Shown in pieces: positions 42,001 through 50,058 of a DNA stretch of 64,000 bases (position 1 is its first letter; each line of letters starts with the position of its first letter). The stretch is from assembly GCF_037190085.1 (NCBI RefSeq), contig NZ_JBBCJO010000009.1, positions 62,001 through 126,000 on the forward strand, read 5' to 3'. Position numbers and translations under genes: made by a program. This stretch comes from Gemmatimonas aurantiaca. Lineage in GTDB: Bacteria; Gemmatimonadota; Gemmatimonadetes; Gemmatimonadales; Gemmatimonadaceae. The notes beneath the pieces were generated by a model. It worked only from the letters and a program-made list of their open reading frames with translations. It was not told the DNA's origin and searched no databases.

Positions 42001-42022
42001 ATCGTCGCAGCCGACCGATCAC
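39020..42022 (-). CDS. Exported HExxH metalloprotease with beta-propeller and beta-barrel-like C-terminus
   Basis: 1000 residues from GTG 42022, which overlaps the amidase stop (GTGA); the frame extends further up only as a shadow of that gene. Residues 10-35 are a signal peptide (MAALLSGMFGLFGSAALM). A gluzincin-type zinc site HELAHVFH lies near residue 125 and EGLAVHYESK near 170 offers the downstream Glu. Then come PD40/WD-like propeller repeats (EPRWSPDGTHIVAVQL, SPSFTPDGKRLVWASDRSG) from about 430 to 640. The final ~320 residues have alternating aromatic strands that look like an outer-membrane barrel. It is thus likely surface- or periplasm-exposed. The substrate is unknown. Confidence 0.75.
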   Translation of the reverse strand: MIGRLRRWGMAALLSGMFGLFGSAALMPCVARAQSDPRGPVRTIVTPHLRVHYQAALDSLARQVAVIGERAWAQLATELAEPAGPVDLLLTDNVDASNGLAQVFPTNRVTIFAAPPVGMRELRFHDEWLPLVVTHELAHVFHIDRARGLWRAGRWVFGRNPLFFPNAFTPSWVKEGLAVHYESKFTGSGRIVATEFPAYVRAAVQDSTWWPPSRWSLATSRFPRGQAAYAYGSMLMHHGATQRVDGMRAFVDATASYPLPFLLSRASRIGFGASFDAMYGVLRDSIAAHMPDRTGDTAWTIVSTEGWYAESPRWLGNDSLMWSAATGREVTGMYVAAAERDARAMRRARRNSLDVNVPSDSEVVFAQTERRDPYVTRSDLYRQESPAGAESALTHGARLVMPDVRGDGVIVAVQIEANVSRLVRVSADGNIRMLTGVRSDERWAEPRWSPDGTHIVAVQLLPTGEQRIVVLDSLGVLRAAVAGARAVFESPSFTPDGKRLVWASDRSGRMQLETTAFDATSTNAHVDTLRWRDERAEVTQASHVSTAVYEPSVSPDGKRVAALFFRADGNHVAYATLDTTGPMARAAWYPVRNTVTPPPVPDSARLVQQSSRPYRAWRQLIPRYWLPQVGEGRDGRMTIGASSSAVDILGRHAWSASMLVQPGYRETDGHIAYRFAGLGVPVFDVTASQEWDGSFRSTTSTGATLGLVARRRRFVTMTSTWSVPRIRWSVSTTLGAQYELRDFTADVDSALGPANSTLRSGTRYPSLFMNGSFSTARLATRAVSVEEGITLSHSTGYRWREDDPSTGSWRTIINGRGFVPLPLPGYARHVLALRTTAGIADNKSATEFSVGGVSGVSAELVPGVVIGDPARSFPLRGVAPGVQRGIRALGGSAEYRAPLMMFSRVPSPFTVYADRMSLAVFSDAARAWCPSSLAATVTPVCNRIGERDGWIASAGAELVLDVAVQYDTPYRVRIGAAAPYVAPVGVKRGGAFYVTLGGYF

Positions 42023-44049
42023 CGGCCTCCCTCGCCCAGCCAGCGCAGGTAGCGTTCGACGCCCACCAGCAGCGCCTCGGCGTACTTCTGCTGGAAGCCT
42101 TCGTCCCGCATGGCCGCCTCCTGCTCGGGCAGCATGAGAAAGAGTCCTTCCGCGAGGGCGCTCGGATACCAGGTCGGTCTGGCCACGGCAAGATTCTGAT
42201 AGTGCACGCCGAGGTCGCGCAGTCCGAAACGTCGCATGAGTTCTTCCTGCGCAAAACGCGCCAGCGGTTCGCTCGCATTGTGGAAGAACAGCGTGCTCGT
42301 GCCGTTGTTCGTGAACGGATTCACGCCATCGGGCAACGCGTTGAGATGAATGGAAATGAACAGGTGCGCGTTGGCCCGCCGGGATATCACGCCACGCTCG
42401 GTGAGCCCCACGGCGGCGAGGCTGTTTCGTGTACTGAACGCGTTCGCCCCACGCGCTTTCAGCATGTCCACGAGTTTCATGCCCACCGGAAAAACCGCGT
42501 CGCCTTCGTAGAGCCCCGTCGGACCGGTGGCACCCACCGGCGGATGACCGGGATCGACGGCGATGGTGATGCCGCGGAGCGGGTTGTTGCGATCGATGAC
42601 CGGGGGACGCCGCACACGCAGCACGAACGCCCGACGTTCGTCGTCCCACAACGCGAGCCAGCCATAGGCGGGTTGCGACAGGGTGAGCGTGACCCGCACC
42701 CGGTCATTCGTCACCTGCTCCCACCCAATGCGCCGGATGAGCGTGTCGTTGCCGAAGATGGGTGAGATCTCGGGATTGGCCTGCACGCCATACAACGTGA
42801 GCGTGATGGTGTGTCCCGCGGCCTCCACGAGATGCGCGGGCCGTTCGCTCATGCCGATGGACAGATCCGCCCATTCGGCGGCGGGCGTCACCCGCAGTCC
42901 GCCCGTGACCCGACGCGGCAACGCGGTGCCTTCGGGCAACAACACGAGATCGTTGGAGTCGACCCAGACATCGAGCGTGTTGTCGAGCTGCACACGCGTG
43001 AATCCCTGCTGTCGACCGGTCACCTGCAGCACCGTGCCCGGCAGCAGCAGCCACTTGTAGGTGCCACCCACGATCGTGCGCGCGTTCACCACGCGATCGG
43101 TGTCGCTGCCCACGGTGTTCGTGCTGCGCAATGCGCCGAGCAAACGGGCGGACGCCGGCAGCGCCCGCACGAACGGAATGGTGAGCATGACGCTGTCCCG
43201 ATCGCGTCCTTCGCCACGCGTGACGAACAACCTGGCGGGCCGCGCACTGTCGGCGAGCAACGACACCGCGAGGTCGGTGGCGAACACCGCGGCCGCATCA
43301 CCCGCTTCGGAGTCTGTCGCCACAACCGTTCCGGCTCCCGTCACGAGCGGCCGACGAACCCGGTCGCGCCCCATGACCGTGACGCGGGCATTGCGCGGCG
43401 CACGAATGCTCACGCGCACGACATCGTCGGCGCGCATCCACCATCCACGCGCCGGCGTGAGCGAGGCGCTGTCCACGCGCAGACGCCCGGTGGCCGGCAG
43501 CGGGGTGCGCACCGGCAGGCGCACCCGCACCGTCTTGCGCACGGTGTCCACGCCACGCACGGCCACGAGATCGTACCGGGCCATCGCAGCCGACGGCATG
43601 GGCAGCCAGGCCAGGAACGCCCCGTTGGGTGCGACGGGCACCGACACGCCGTTCACCGTGAGCGCGGCGTCCCCCGATCCGATCGCGCCGAGCACGAAGT
43701 TGGAATCGCGACTGGTGAGGACCTGATTGTCCGAGGGGTAGCGCACGGCGATGGCCAGCGGGGCATCGCGTACGATCGGTACCGGTGGCAGCCCGGCCAC
43801 CACGGCCGAGGCAGTCGGGGCGGCCATCGCGGCGACGGCCGGTGCTCGCGCCGGGACGGGAGACGCCGCAACGGGCGCAGGCTGCGGACCACCACAGGCC
43901 GTGGTCAGCAGGGTGACCAGCAGGGCCGGGGCCATGGCGGCCGAAGGGATCGGCGTATCCGCCGAGCCCGCCATCCATCGGAGAGCCGTCCATCGGGGAA
44001 TGGATGAGCGTCCCGCAATGACTGTCAGGGAAGAGACTCGATTCCGCAT
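42019..44049 (-). CDS. N-acetylmuramoyl-L-alanine amidase (Amidase_3), lipoprotein-like
   Basis: 676 residues from ATG 44049; a start further in at the Met before APALLVTLLTTACGG is possible. That stretch is a lipobox (LTTAC). The N-terminal two-thirds carry beta-rich modules (a Big-like domain near YPSDNQVLTSRDSN and an SH3-like segment near VLQVTGRQQGFTRVQLDN). The C-terminal ~200 residues are the zinc amidase: VDPGHP, LYEGD, SIHLNA and a final Glu in LPEQEA. It cleaves the bond between MurNAc and the stem peptide in peptidoglycan. It is followed by the metalloprotease with a GTGA overlap and is divergent from the PP2C gene. Confidence 0.82.
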   Translation of the reverse strand: MRNRVSSLTVIAGRSSIPRWTALRWMAGSADTPIPSAAMAPALLVTLLTTACGGPQPAPVAASPVPARAPAVAAMAAPTASAVVAGLPPVPIVRDAPLAIAVRYPSDNQVLTSRDSNFVLGAIGSGDAALTVNGVSVPVAPNGAFLAWLPMPSAAMARYDLVAVRGVDTVRKTVRVRLPVRTPLPATGRLRVDSASLTPARGWWMRADDVVRVSIRAPRNARVTVMGRDRVRRPLVTGAGTVVATDSEAGDAAAVFATDLAVSLLADSARPARLFVTRGEGRDRDSVMLTIPFVRALPASARLLGALRSTNTVGSDTDRVVNARTIVGGTYKWLLLPGTVLQVTGRQQGFTRVQLDNTLDVWVDSNDLVLLPEGTALPRRVTGGLRVTPAAEWADLSIGMSERPAHLVEAAGHTITLTLYGVQANPEISPIFGNDTLIRRIGWEQVTNDRVRVTLTLSQPAYGWLALWDDERRAFVLRVRRPPVIDRNNPLRGITIAVDPGHPPVGATGPTGLYEGDAVFPVGMKLVDMLKARGANAFSTRNSLAAVGLTERGVISRRANAHLFISIHLNALPDGVNPFTNNGTSTLFFHNASEPLARFAQEELMRRFGLRDLGVHYQNLAVARPTWYPSALAEGLFLMLPEQEAAMRDEGFQQKYAEALLVGVERYLRWLGEGGR

Positions 44050-44178
44050 CGCTGGAATCTGCTCCGATGTCGAAACGCGGGCCACGTGGGAGCCGTCTTC
44101 CGGACATGAGCGTGAGCTCATTCGGACCCGCCGCCGGGCCGGAGACCTCTTCAAGGCCTTCCGCCGGACGCGCCGCCG

Positions 44179-45444
44179 GTGCAACCTCCGGCGTTCCCGT
44201 TCGTAGGGGCATTCAGCCCCCTCGCTCGTGCCGGCCCGATCTATGATGCTGTGACCGTTCCCGCTTCGAACTCCGAGTCCCTGCCATCGCCCGATGACCG
44301 TCGGGTGATTGCCCGTGTGTTCGCGCTCTCCGACGTGGGGCGCTCGCGGGAACACAATGAGGACACCTATCTCGTCGCCGACCTCGAGGCCGGCGCGCCG
44401 CTGGATTTCTCCATCGGGTACCACGAGATCACCGCCGATGCACATGGGCTGCTGTTTCTCGTGGCCGACGGCATGGGCGGCGCGGCGTCCGGCGAACTCG
44501 CGAGCAGCATGGCGGGTTCCCTGGTGCTCGAGGCCATGCGCGGCCTGTGGACTCCGGCGCGCCCTTCGGTCGAGCATTTCACGGAATCGCTGCGCGATGC
44601 CACCATCGGGGCCAACAGTCGCATCCATCAGCATGCCCGCGAGAATCCGGAACATCGCGGCATGGGGACGACGGCCACCATTGCCGGACTGCTCGGCGAT
44701 CAGGTCTACGTGGTGCAGGTGGGGGACAGCCGCGCCTATCTCGTGCGCGACGGCCAGGCCCGCCAGCTCACCAAGGATCAGTCGCTCATGCAGCGTCTGG
44801 TCGAGGCGGGGGAACTGACGCCCGAAGAAGCGGAAGTCAGCGATCGCCGGAACATCATCCTCCAGGCCCTCGGCCCCGAGGCCCATGTCACGGTCGATCT
44901 CACGCACCAGCAGCTACGCCGCGGCGATGTGCTGGTGTTGTGCAGCGATGGCCTCTCGGGATTGGTGCGTGCCGAGGAGATTGCGGCCGCCGCGCATGAC
45001 GAGCCTGATGTGCGCGTCATCTGCAAGACGCTGGTGGACCGGGCGAATCAGCGTGGCGGTCCGGACAACATCACGGTGGTCGTGGCACGCTTCGATGGTG
45101 ACGGACTCGAATCCCTGGTGCCGCACGACCACTTCGGCTACAACGCGTTTCCTCTGGCGGGAACGCTCAATGACCACACGCGGGAAATGCCGACACCGGC
45201 TGCGGCGCCGCCGGCCATCAAGAGCGATCCCACCCCGCGCTTCGGGACACCGACGCCCGTACTCCCGGTGACCGAAGAAGCCGCGCGCCCCACGACGCCG
45301 TCGTCTTCGGCTCCCGGACTGGTGGGAGGTGTGCAGCCCGCGCTGGAAGACCGGAAACGTGCCGTGCAGCCGATCTATGCGATGCTGGCGGTGGTTGCGG
45401 TGGTCGCGCTGGCCTGGACGGCGTGGCAGCTGCTCGGCGGCTGA
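44179..45444 (+). CDS. PP2C-family serine/threonine protein phosphatase, membrane-anchored
   Basis: 421 residues from GTG 44179; GTG 44251 would remove 24 poorly conserved residues. PP2C motifs are in order: NEDTYLV, ADGMGG, GMGTTATI, VGDSRAYLVRDG, SDGLSGLV and GGPDNITVVV, which supply the metal-binding Asp residues. After a Pro-rich linker a single membrane helix ends the protein (AMLAVVAVVALAWTAWQLL), so the catalytic domain is cytoplasmic. It probably reverses the action of Hanks-type kinases, one of which lies at the right edge of the window. The stop codon sits in the loop of the transcription terminator. Confidence 0.9.
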   Translation: MQPPAFPFVGAFSPLARAGPIYDAVTVPASNSESLPSPDDRRVIARVFALSDVGRSREHNEDTYLVADLEAGAPLDFSIGYHEITADAHGLLFLVADGMGGAASGELASSMAGSLVLEAMRGLWTPARPSVEHFTESLRDATIGANSRIHQHARENPEHRGMGTTATIAGLLGDQVYVVQVGDSRAYLVRDGQARQLTKDQSLMQRLVEAGELTPEEAEVSDRRNIILQALGPEAHVTVDLTHQQLRRGDVLVLCSDGLSGLVRAEEIAAAAHDEPDVRVICKTLVDRANQRGGPDNITVVVARFDGDGLESLVPHDHFGYNAFPLAGTLNDHTREMPTPAAAPPAIKSDPTPRFGTPTPVLPVTEEAARPTTPSSSAPGLVGGVQPALEDRKRAVQPIYAMLAVVAVVALAWTAWQLLGG

Positions 45445-45468
45445 AGCCGCCGAGCAGTTGTGGGTTTT
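45430..45468. terminator. Rho-independent terminator between convergent genes
   Basis: CTGCTCGGCGGC (45430-45441) and GCCGCCGAGCAG (45446-45457), a perfect 12-bp stem with the loop TGAA, followed by TTGTGGGTTTT. The TGA stop of the phosphatase gene is the first three bases of the loop. On the minus strand it can also end the nagZ operon, whose stop is at 45475. Confidence 0.82.
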
Positions 45469-45474
45469 GGGGCC

Positions 45475-46956
45475 CTACCGCTTCCCCTTCAGCAACCCCC
45501 GCCCCGCCGCCTGCTGCATTACACGGTCTCCGCTCCAGGCGAGAATGGTGGGATGAGTCATGCCGAGTTGCGTGACCCAGCGCGGATCGCCAAGCCCCAC
45601 CAGGACGACGCTGCGCTGCAGAGCCTCGGCCTGCTCGATGAGTGTTTTCACGGCGGCGATCGTATCGTCGCGCAGGGTGTGGCGTCCCTTGCCGGGCAGA
45701 TAGTCGGCAAACAGCGCGATCACGAACGGACCGCCGCTTGCCGGCGTGGGCGTGCTCACGATGCGGGCATCGTTCCCGGCCAGTCGCATCGCGTCCACGA
45801 TACCGGTGCGATCGGCGCGACGACCATGCACATCGTCGTCGTCATCGACGATGGCCATTTCGGTCACCCCGCCCATGGGCGGAATGGGACCGTGTTCGAA
45901 GCGCAACACCTTGTCGGCCAGCAATGCGCCCCACGCGGTGTCGGCGCCACTCGGTCGACGCCAATCGTTCGGCGGCGAGGCCCACTGCGCCCACTTGAGA
46001 CGTCGGCGCACTGAATGCCGCACACGCTCCGGATCGAGTGTGCCGTCGTCCAGCGCCTTCTCGAGGGCGTCCAGCGCGGTCACGATGTCCCCCGGATCGA
46101 GCAGCACATCACATCCGGCCCGGAGCGCCAGCACCGCCGCCTCGGCGGGGGTGCGCGTGGCCGTGAGCGCCGGCAACGTGAGCGCATCGGAGACGAGCAG
46201 ATTGTCGAACTTGAGCTGCTGACGCAGCAGCCACTGCAGCATCTCGCGTGACAGCGTGGCCGGTTCACGACTGGAGTCGAGCGCGGGATAGGCCACGTGC
46301 GCCGTCATCACACTGGCCACACCGCCGCCGATGGCGGCCCGGAACGGATGCAGATCGAGCTCCTTGAGCTGATCGGCCGGCGTATCCACGGTTGGCAGTT
46401 CACGATGTGGATCGGTGGTGAGCCGGGCGATGCCGGGAAAATGTTTCGCACACGCCAGCACGCCTTCCGCCTGACAGGCTTCGATCCACGCGGTGACGAG
46501 CTGTCCGACCTTGCGTGCATCGTTGCCCAGCGCACGCGTGCCGATGAGCGGATTCTCCGTCAGCATGTCGAGATCGCACACGGGCGCGAGATTCCAGTTC
46601 ACCCCCATCGTGCGGGCTTCGCGCGCGGTGAGTCGTGCCGCGCGGCGCAGGGATTCGATATCCCCGAGCGCAGTGATGGCCGCGAGCGGCGGCAGACCCG
46701 TGGCGCCCGCGAACTGCTGGCCGGCACCACGTTCCAGCTCCGCCGCAATGAGCAGCGGATGCCGCGACTTGAGCTGCAACTCCTTGGCCAGCGCACGCAC
46801 GCCGTCCTGCTCACCGCCCACGAGTTGAAAACCGCCGACACCGAGAGCGAGCGCCTGCTCGATGAGCGGACGGGCGTCGGCGAATCCCCGATCGGGGGTC
46901 CAGCGAATGACCGGCAACAACAGTTGTGCGAGGTCGCGGCGCGACTGTTCGCTCAT
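45475..46956 (-). CDS. nagZ: Glycoside hydrolase family 3 beta-N-acetylglucosaminidase
   Basis: 493 residues from ATG 46956, overlapping the anmK stop (ATGA). GH3 motifs: KHFPGIARLTTDPHRELP, carrying the Lys-His of the active site and the D-x-H region typical of NagZ, and VSDALTLPAL with the catalytic Asp. The C-terminal ~150 residues are an additional alpha/beta domain, longer than minimal NagZ. No signal peptide, so cytoplasmic. It releases GlcNAc from anhydro-MurNAc muropeptides. As last gene of murQ-anmK-nagZ it belongs to peptidoglycan recycling. Confidence 0.9.
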   Translation of the reverse strand: MSEQSRRDLAQLLLPVIRWTPDRGFADARPLIEQALALGVGGFQLVGGEQDGVRALAKELQLKSRHPLLIAAELERGAGQQFAGATGLPPLAAITALGDIESLRRAARLTAREARTMGVNWNLAPVCDLDMLTENPLIGTRALGNDARKVGQLVTAWIEACQAEGVLACAKHFPGIARLTTDPHRELPTVDTPADQLKELDLHPFRAAIGGGVASVMTAHVAYPALDSSREPATLSREMLQWLLRQQLKFDNLLVSDALTLPALTATRTPAEAAVLALRAGCDVLLDPGDIVTALDALEKALDDGTLDPERVRHSVRRRLKWAQWASPPNDWRRPSGADTAWGALLADKVLRFEHGPIPPMGGVTEMAIVDDDDDVHGRRADRTGIVDAMRLAGNDARIVSTPTPASGGPFVIALFADYLPGKGRHTLRDDTIAAVKTLIEQAEALQRSVVLVGLGDPRWVTQLGMTHPTILAWSGDRVMQQAAGRGLLKGKR

Positions 46957-48158
46957 GACATCAACCCCGGGGCTGCAGGAGTGAGTGCACCAAGCACGCG
47001 CGGTGCACGCGCTCCGGTCGCGGCCGGCACATTGCCGGCGCGACCCGTGAGATGGAGATAGCCGAGCAGGGCGAAAGCCACCGCCTCTTTGGCCTCGGCA
47101 TCGAAAAAGAGATCGTCGAAGAGACGCACCGTGGGTACCGGCCGCCCGAAGCGTTCGCCGTGCCACATGAAAGCGCCTTCGATACAACGTACCAGGAAGG
47201 GATTCTTCGCACCGCCACCCGACAGCACCACATCCTGCGGCGCCTCGGGAATCCAGCTGGTGTACTGCGCGCCGATGGTGGCCGCGGTGAAGGCACACGC
47301 CGTTGCCACGACATCGGCCGGTGTGCCACCGGCCGCCGTGCATCGCGCCACGAATTCGTCGATGAACGCGGGCGTGAACAATTCCCGGCCGGTGCTCTTG
47401 GGCGGCGGCTCGTGGAGATAGGGCAGGTCGAGCAGTTCCCGCAGAATCTGTTCGAGAATGCGTCCCGTGCCCGCGATGGCGCCATCACGATCGTACGGTT
47501 GTCCGAAGAGCCGTTGTGTCACCCCATCGATGATCACCACACCGGGACCCGTATCGAACGCCCGCACCCGGGCGTCGTCGAGCGCGATCGTGTCGGTGCT
47601 GCCAACGGGCGGCACGATGGTCACGTTGCCGATCCCGCCGATGTTCTGCAGGGCACGCCACGCGGTGGGATGCGAGAAGAGCAGCAGATCGGCCATCGGC
47701 ACCAACGGCGCGCCCTGCCCGCCCACGGCCATGTCGCGCGTGCGGAAATTGTCGATCACCGCACAGCCCGTGCGTTCCGCGATGCGCGCGGCATCGCCGA
47801 TCTGCCAGGTGCTGTGTCCGGGTTCGTGCCACAACGTCTGTCCATGCGATGCGATGGCGCCGACGTCGGCGGCACGCACTCCAGCGCCCTGCATCGCGGC
47901 AGACGCGGCATCACCGAGCCAGTTTCCCAGATCGACCGCCAACCGGCAATAGTCGCGCGCGGAGCCGCCGTGCATGGCCGCGAGCAACCGTTCGCGTGCC
48001 GTCGCGTCGTACGGGTGTTGGGCATGATGCAGCAGCTCGGCGTGCACCCGACCATCGGCATCGTGGAAACGCACGACGGCCGCACTGATCCCGTCGAGCG
48101 AGGTGCCCGACATGAGTCCGACGAGAATCGCGCCGTTGTCCGGCGCGTGCGGCGTCAC
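46953..48158 (-). CDS. anmK: Anhydro-N-acetylmuramic acid kinase
   Basis: 401 residues from GTG 48158, overlapping the murQ stop (GTGA). The signature start VGLMSGTSLDGISAAVVRF and the blocks IASHGQTLWHEP, NIGGIGNVT and FDTGPGVVIID identify AnmK, an ASKHA-fold kinase. It opens the 1,6-anhydro ring of anhydro-MurNAc and phosphorylates it to MurNAc-6-phosphate, the substrate of MurQ. Cytoplasmic, normal length. Confidence 0.95.
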   Translation of the reverse strand: MTPHAPDNGAILVGLMSGTSLDGISAAVVRFHDADGRVHAELLHHAQHPYDATARERLLAAMHGGSARDYCRLAVDLGNWLGDAASAAMQGAGVRAADVGAIASHGQTLWHEPGHSTWQIGDAARIAERTGCAVIDNFRTRDMAVGGQGAPLVPMADLLLFSHPTAWRALQNIGGIGNVTIVPPVGSTDTIALDDARVRAFDTGPGVVIIDGVTQRLFGQPYDRDGAIAGTGRILEQILRELLDLPYLHEPPPKSTGRELFTPAFIDEFVARCTAAGGTPADVVATACAFTAATIGAQYTSWIPEAPQDVVLSGGGAKNPFLVRCIEGAFMWHGERFGRPVPTVRLFDDLFFDAEAKEAVAFALLGYLHLTGRAGNVPAATGARAPRVLGALTPAAPGLMS

Positions 48159-49117
48159 GATGCGCGCTCGCTCACCGGCGGCGGTGCGTTCGGCACCACG
48201 CGGCGGATCACCCCCCCCTTCTCGGCGAGCCGGGCATCGGCCGTGGCCGCATCCACGCCCAGCGCATGCATCACGAGCGCACGCTTCACCCGTCCATCGG
48301 CGGCCACGAGCAGTGCGCGGGCTTCTTCACGCGGGAGACCGGTGACCTCGATGACGATGCGCTCGGAGCGATCCTGCAGCTTCGCGTTGGTGGCCCGCAG
48401 ATCGACCATGAGGTTGCCATAACTCTTGCCGATACGGATCATCGCGCCGGTGGTGAGCATGTTGCACACCAGCTTGGTGGCCGTGCCGGCTTTGAGACGC
48501 GTGGACCCGGTGAGCACCTCGGGACCGACGATGGGCAGGATACACACATCGGCCGCGTCCCGCATGGCCGGCGGCGGTTCGGAGCAGGCGATGAGTGCAG
48601 TGATCGCTCCTCGCTCCCGCGCACGCACCAGCGCGCCGCGCACGTACGGTGTGGTACCGGAGGCCGCGATGCCCACGACGACATCCCCGTCCGCGATCTC
48701 GTGGGCGTCCATCTCCGCGGCACCGCCCGCCGGATCGTCCTCGGCGCCTTCGATGGGCGTACGCAGCGCCCGGTCACCGCCGGCGATGAGGCCGATCACC
48801 ATGTCGGGATCGGTGCCGAACGTGGGCGGACATTCGCTCGCGTCGAGCACGCCGAGGCGTCCCGACGTGCCGGCACCGATGTAGAACAGACGGCGGCCGG
48901 CGCGGAAGGCGCGTTCGATGTGGGTGATGGTCGCGGCAATGGCTTCCCGTTGAGAAGCAACCGCCTCCGCCACCAGACGATCCTCGGCATTGATCAGATC
49001 GACGATCGCGAGCGGCGAAGCGAGGTCGATGTCGACCGTGCGGGGATTGCGCCGTTCCGTGACGCGGGGATCGAGCGTGGGGGTGTTCACGATGACCTGA
49101 TTGGGGACAGTCCGCAC
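48155..49117 (-). CDS. murQ: N-acetylmuramic acid 6-phosphate etherase
   Basis: 320 residues from GTG 49117. The SIS fold with GAGTSGRLGVLDASECPPTF (the catalytic Glu follows Ser-Glu in SECPPT) and GIAASGTTPYVRGAL identifies MurQ. It splits the lactyl ether of MurNAc-6-P to give GlcNAc-6-P and D-lactate. It is first in the operon with anmK and nagZ, each joined by a four-base overlap. It is divergent from the outer-membrane protein gene with less than 100 bp between them. Confidence 0.95.
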   Translation of the reverse strand: MRTVPNQVIVNTPTLDPRVTERRNPRTVDIDLASPLAIVDLINAEDRLVAEAVASQREAIAATITHIERAFRAGRRLFYIGAGTSGRLGVLDASECPPTFGTDPDMVIGLIAGGDRALRTPIEGAEDDPAGGAAEMDAHEIADGDVVVGIAASGTTPYVRGALVRARERGAITALIACSEPPPAMRDAADVCILPIVGPEVLTGSTRLKAGTATKLVCNMLTTGAMIRIGKSYGNLMVDLRATNAKLQDRSERIVIEVTGLPREEARALLVAADGRVKRALVMHALGVDAATADARLAEKGGVIRRVVPNAPPPVSERAS

Positions 49118-49212
49118 ACGGGCCAGGCCGTGGGTGTCCCCTGCGGAACACGGGCGGTAAGTTGACTGCAGATCGAAAACTAGGACTCAACTTGTCTCGG
49201 AGGCAACCCGGA

Positions 49213-49977
49213 ATGCGCGAAGCGGGCGGCGGCGCACAGCGAGAGGTCGGACACGACGCGCGGAGGCGCAGCCGCACCGGCATTCGTCTGTATGCATGCA
49301 TCGCGCTGGCCCTCGCATGGCTCTCCGGTGCCGTCCCGCTGGCGGCGCAGATTCGCGGTCGCCCGGTACAGCGCCAGAGCAGCCCGTGGTGGTTCTCGGG
49401 CGGTGCGGCGGCAACGGTACTGGGCGATATCGCCGATGGCGCCACCCAGTCGCGCTGGCAGTTCGGCAGTGATCCGCTCTGGCAGATGCGTGCCACCATC
49501 GAGAAATCCACGGACGAGTTCACCACGATCGGCGTGGCCGCGTCGTACGGCCGCGTGGATGTGACGCTCGTGCCGTTGAACGACCTCGCGATCGGTGCCC
49601 CTGATGGCGTGAGCGCCGGCACTCCCGGATGCACGACCGGCTGTGCCGCCGAAACCGAACTGTACACCGCGATGGCGCAGTTCCGCAGCGGCGGTGGACC
49701 GGGCTTTCACACGTTCTTCGAAGCCCAGGGCGGCGTGACGGCCTTCCGCAATCTGCGCGTGAAGGCGACACGTGAGGCCGTCGGCACCAAGCGGATGCAA
49801 ACCGACCTGGGTGGCACGCTGGGTGTCGGGTTCGGCTATACGCTGTCTCCGGGGTTTGCCATCACGCTGGTGCAGGACTTCGGCATGGGCTGGCACGCCA
49901 AGGCCGACCGGCCCGAGGGCACCGGCCGCACCTGGCGGGTGCGCAACACCCGGGCATCGCTGCGCTTCGCGCTGTAG
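49213..49977 (+). CDS. Putative outer-membrane beta-barrel protein
   Basis: 254 residues from ATG 49213, with GGAGG nine bases upstream; an upstream TTG at 49162 has no such site. A signal peptide spans about residues 28-48 (LYACIALALAWLSGAVPLAA). The remainder shows amphipathic strands (FSGGAAATVLGD, TIGVAASYGRVDVTL, TLGVGFGYTLSPGFAITLVQ) and ends in a Phe-Ala-Leu terminus like many outer-membrane barrels. A loop has two cysteines (GCTTGC). I cannot name the family. Confidence 0.6.
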   Translation: MREAGGGAQREVGHDARRRSRTGIRLYACIALALAWLSGAVPLAAQIRGRPVQRQSSPWWFSGGAAATVLGDIADGATQSRWQFGSDPLWQMRATIEKSTDEFTTIGVAASYGRVDVTLVPLNDLAIGAPDGVSAGTPGCTTGCAAETELYTAMAQFRSGGGPGFHTFFEAQGGVTAFRNLRVKATREAVGTKRMQTDLGGTLGVGFGYTLSPGFAITLVQDFGMGWHAKADRPEGTGRTWRVRNTRASLRFAL

Positions 49978-49992
49978 GCTTCCCAATATGGC

Positions 49993-50010
49993 GATCCACG
50001 AACGTGGATC
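49993..50010 (+). terminator. Hairpin after the beta-barrel gene
   Basis: GATCCACG and CGTGGATC with an AA loop, 8-bp perfect stem, 16 bp after the stop. No T tract. Confidence 0.4.
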
Positions 50011-50058
50011 ACGTCACGCGGGTTCGCCGTACGCCTCTCCTCCCTCCTTCCCTCCCCG

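Noticed and set aside
42023..42649. Upstream extension of the metalloprotease frame
   Set aside because: These ~209 codons overlap the amidase catalytic domain in another frame. The GTGA overlap and the signal peptide directly after it fix the start at 42022.
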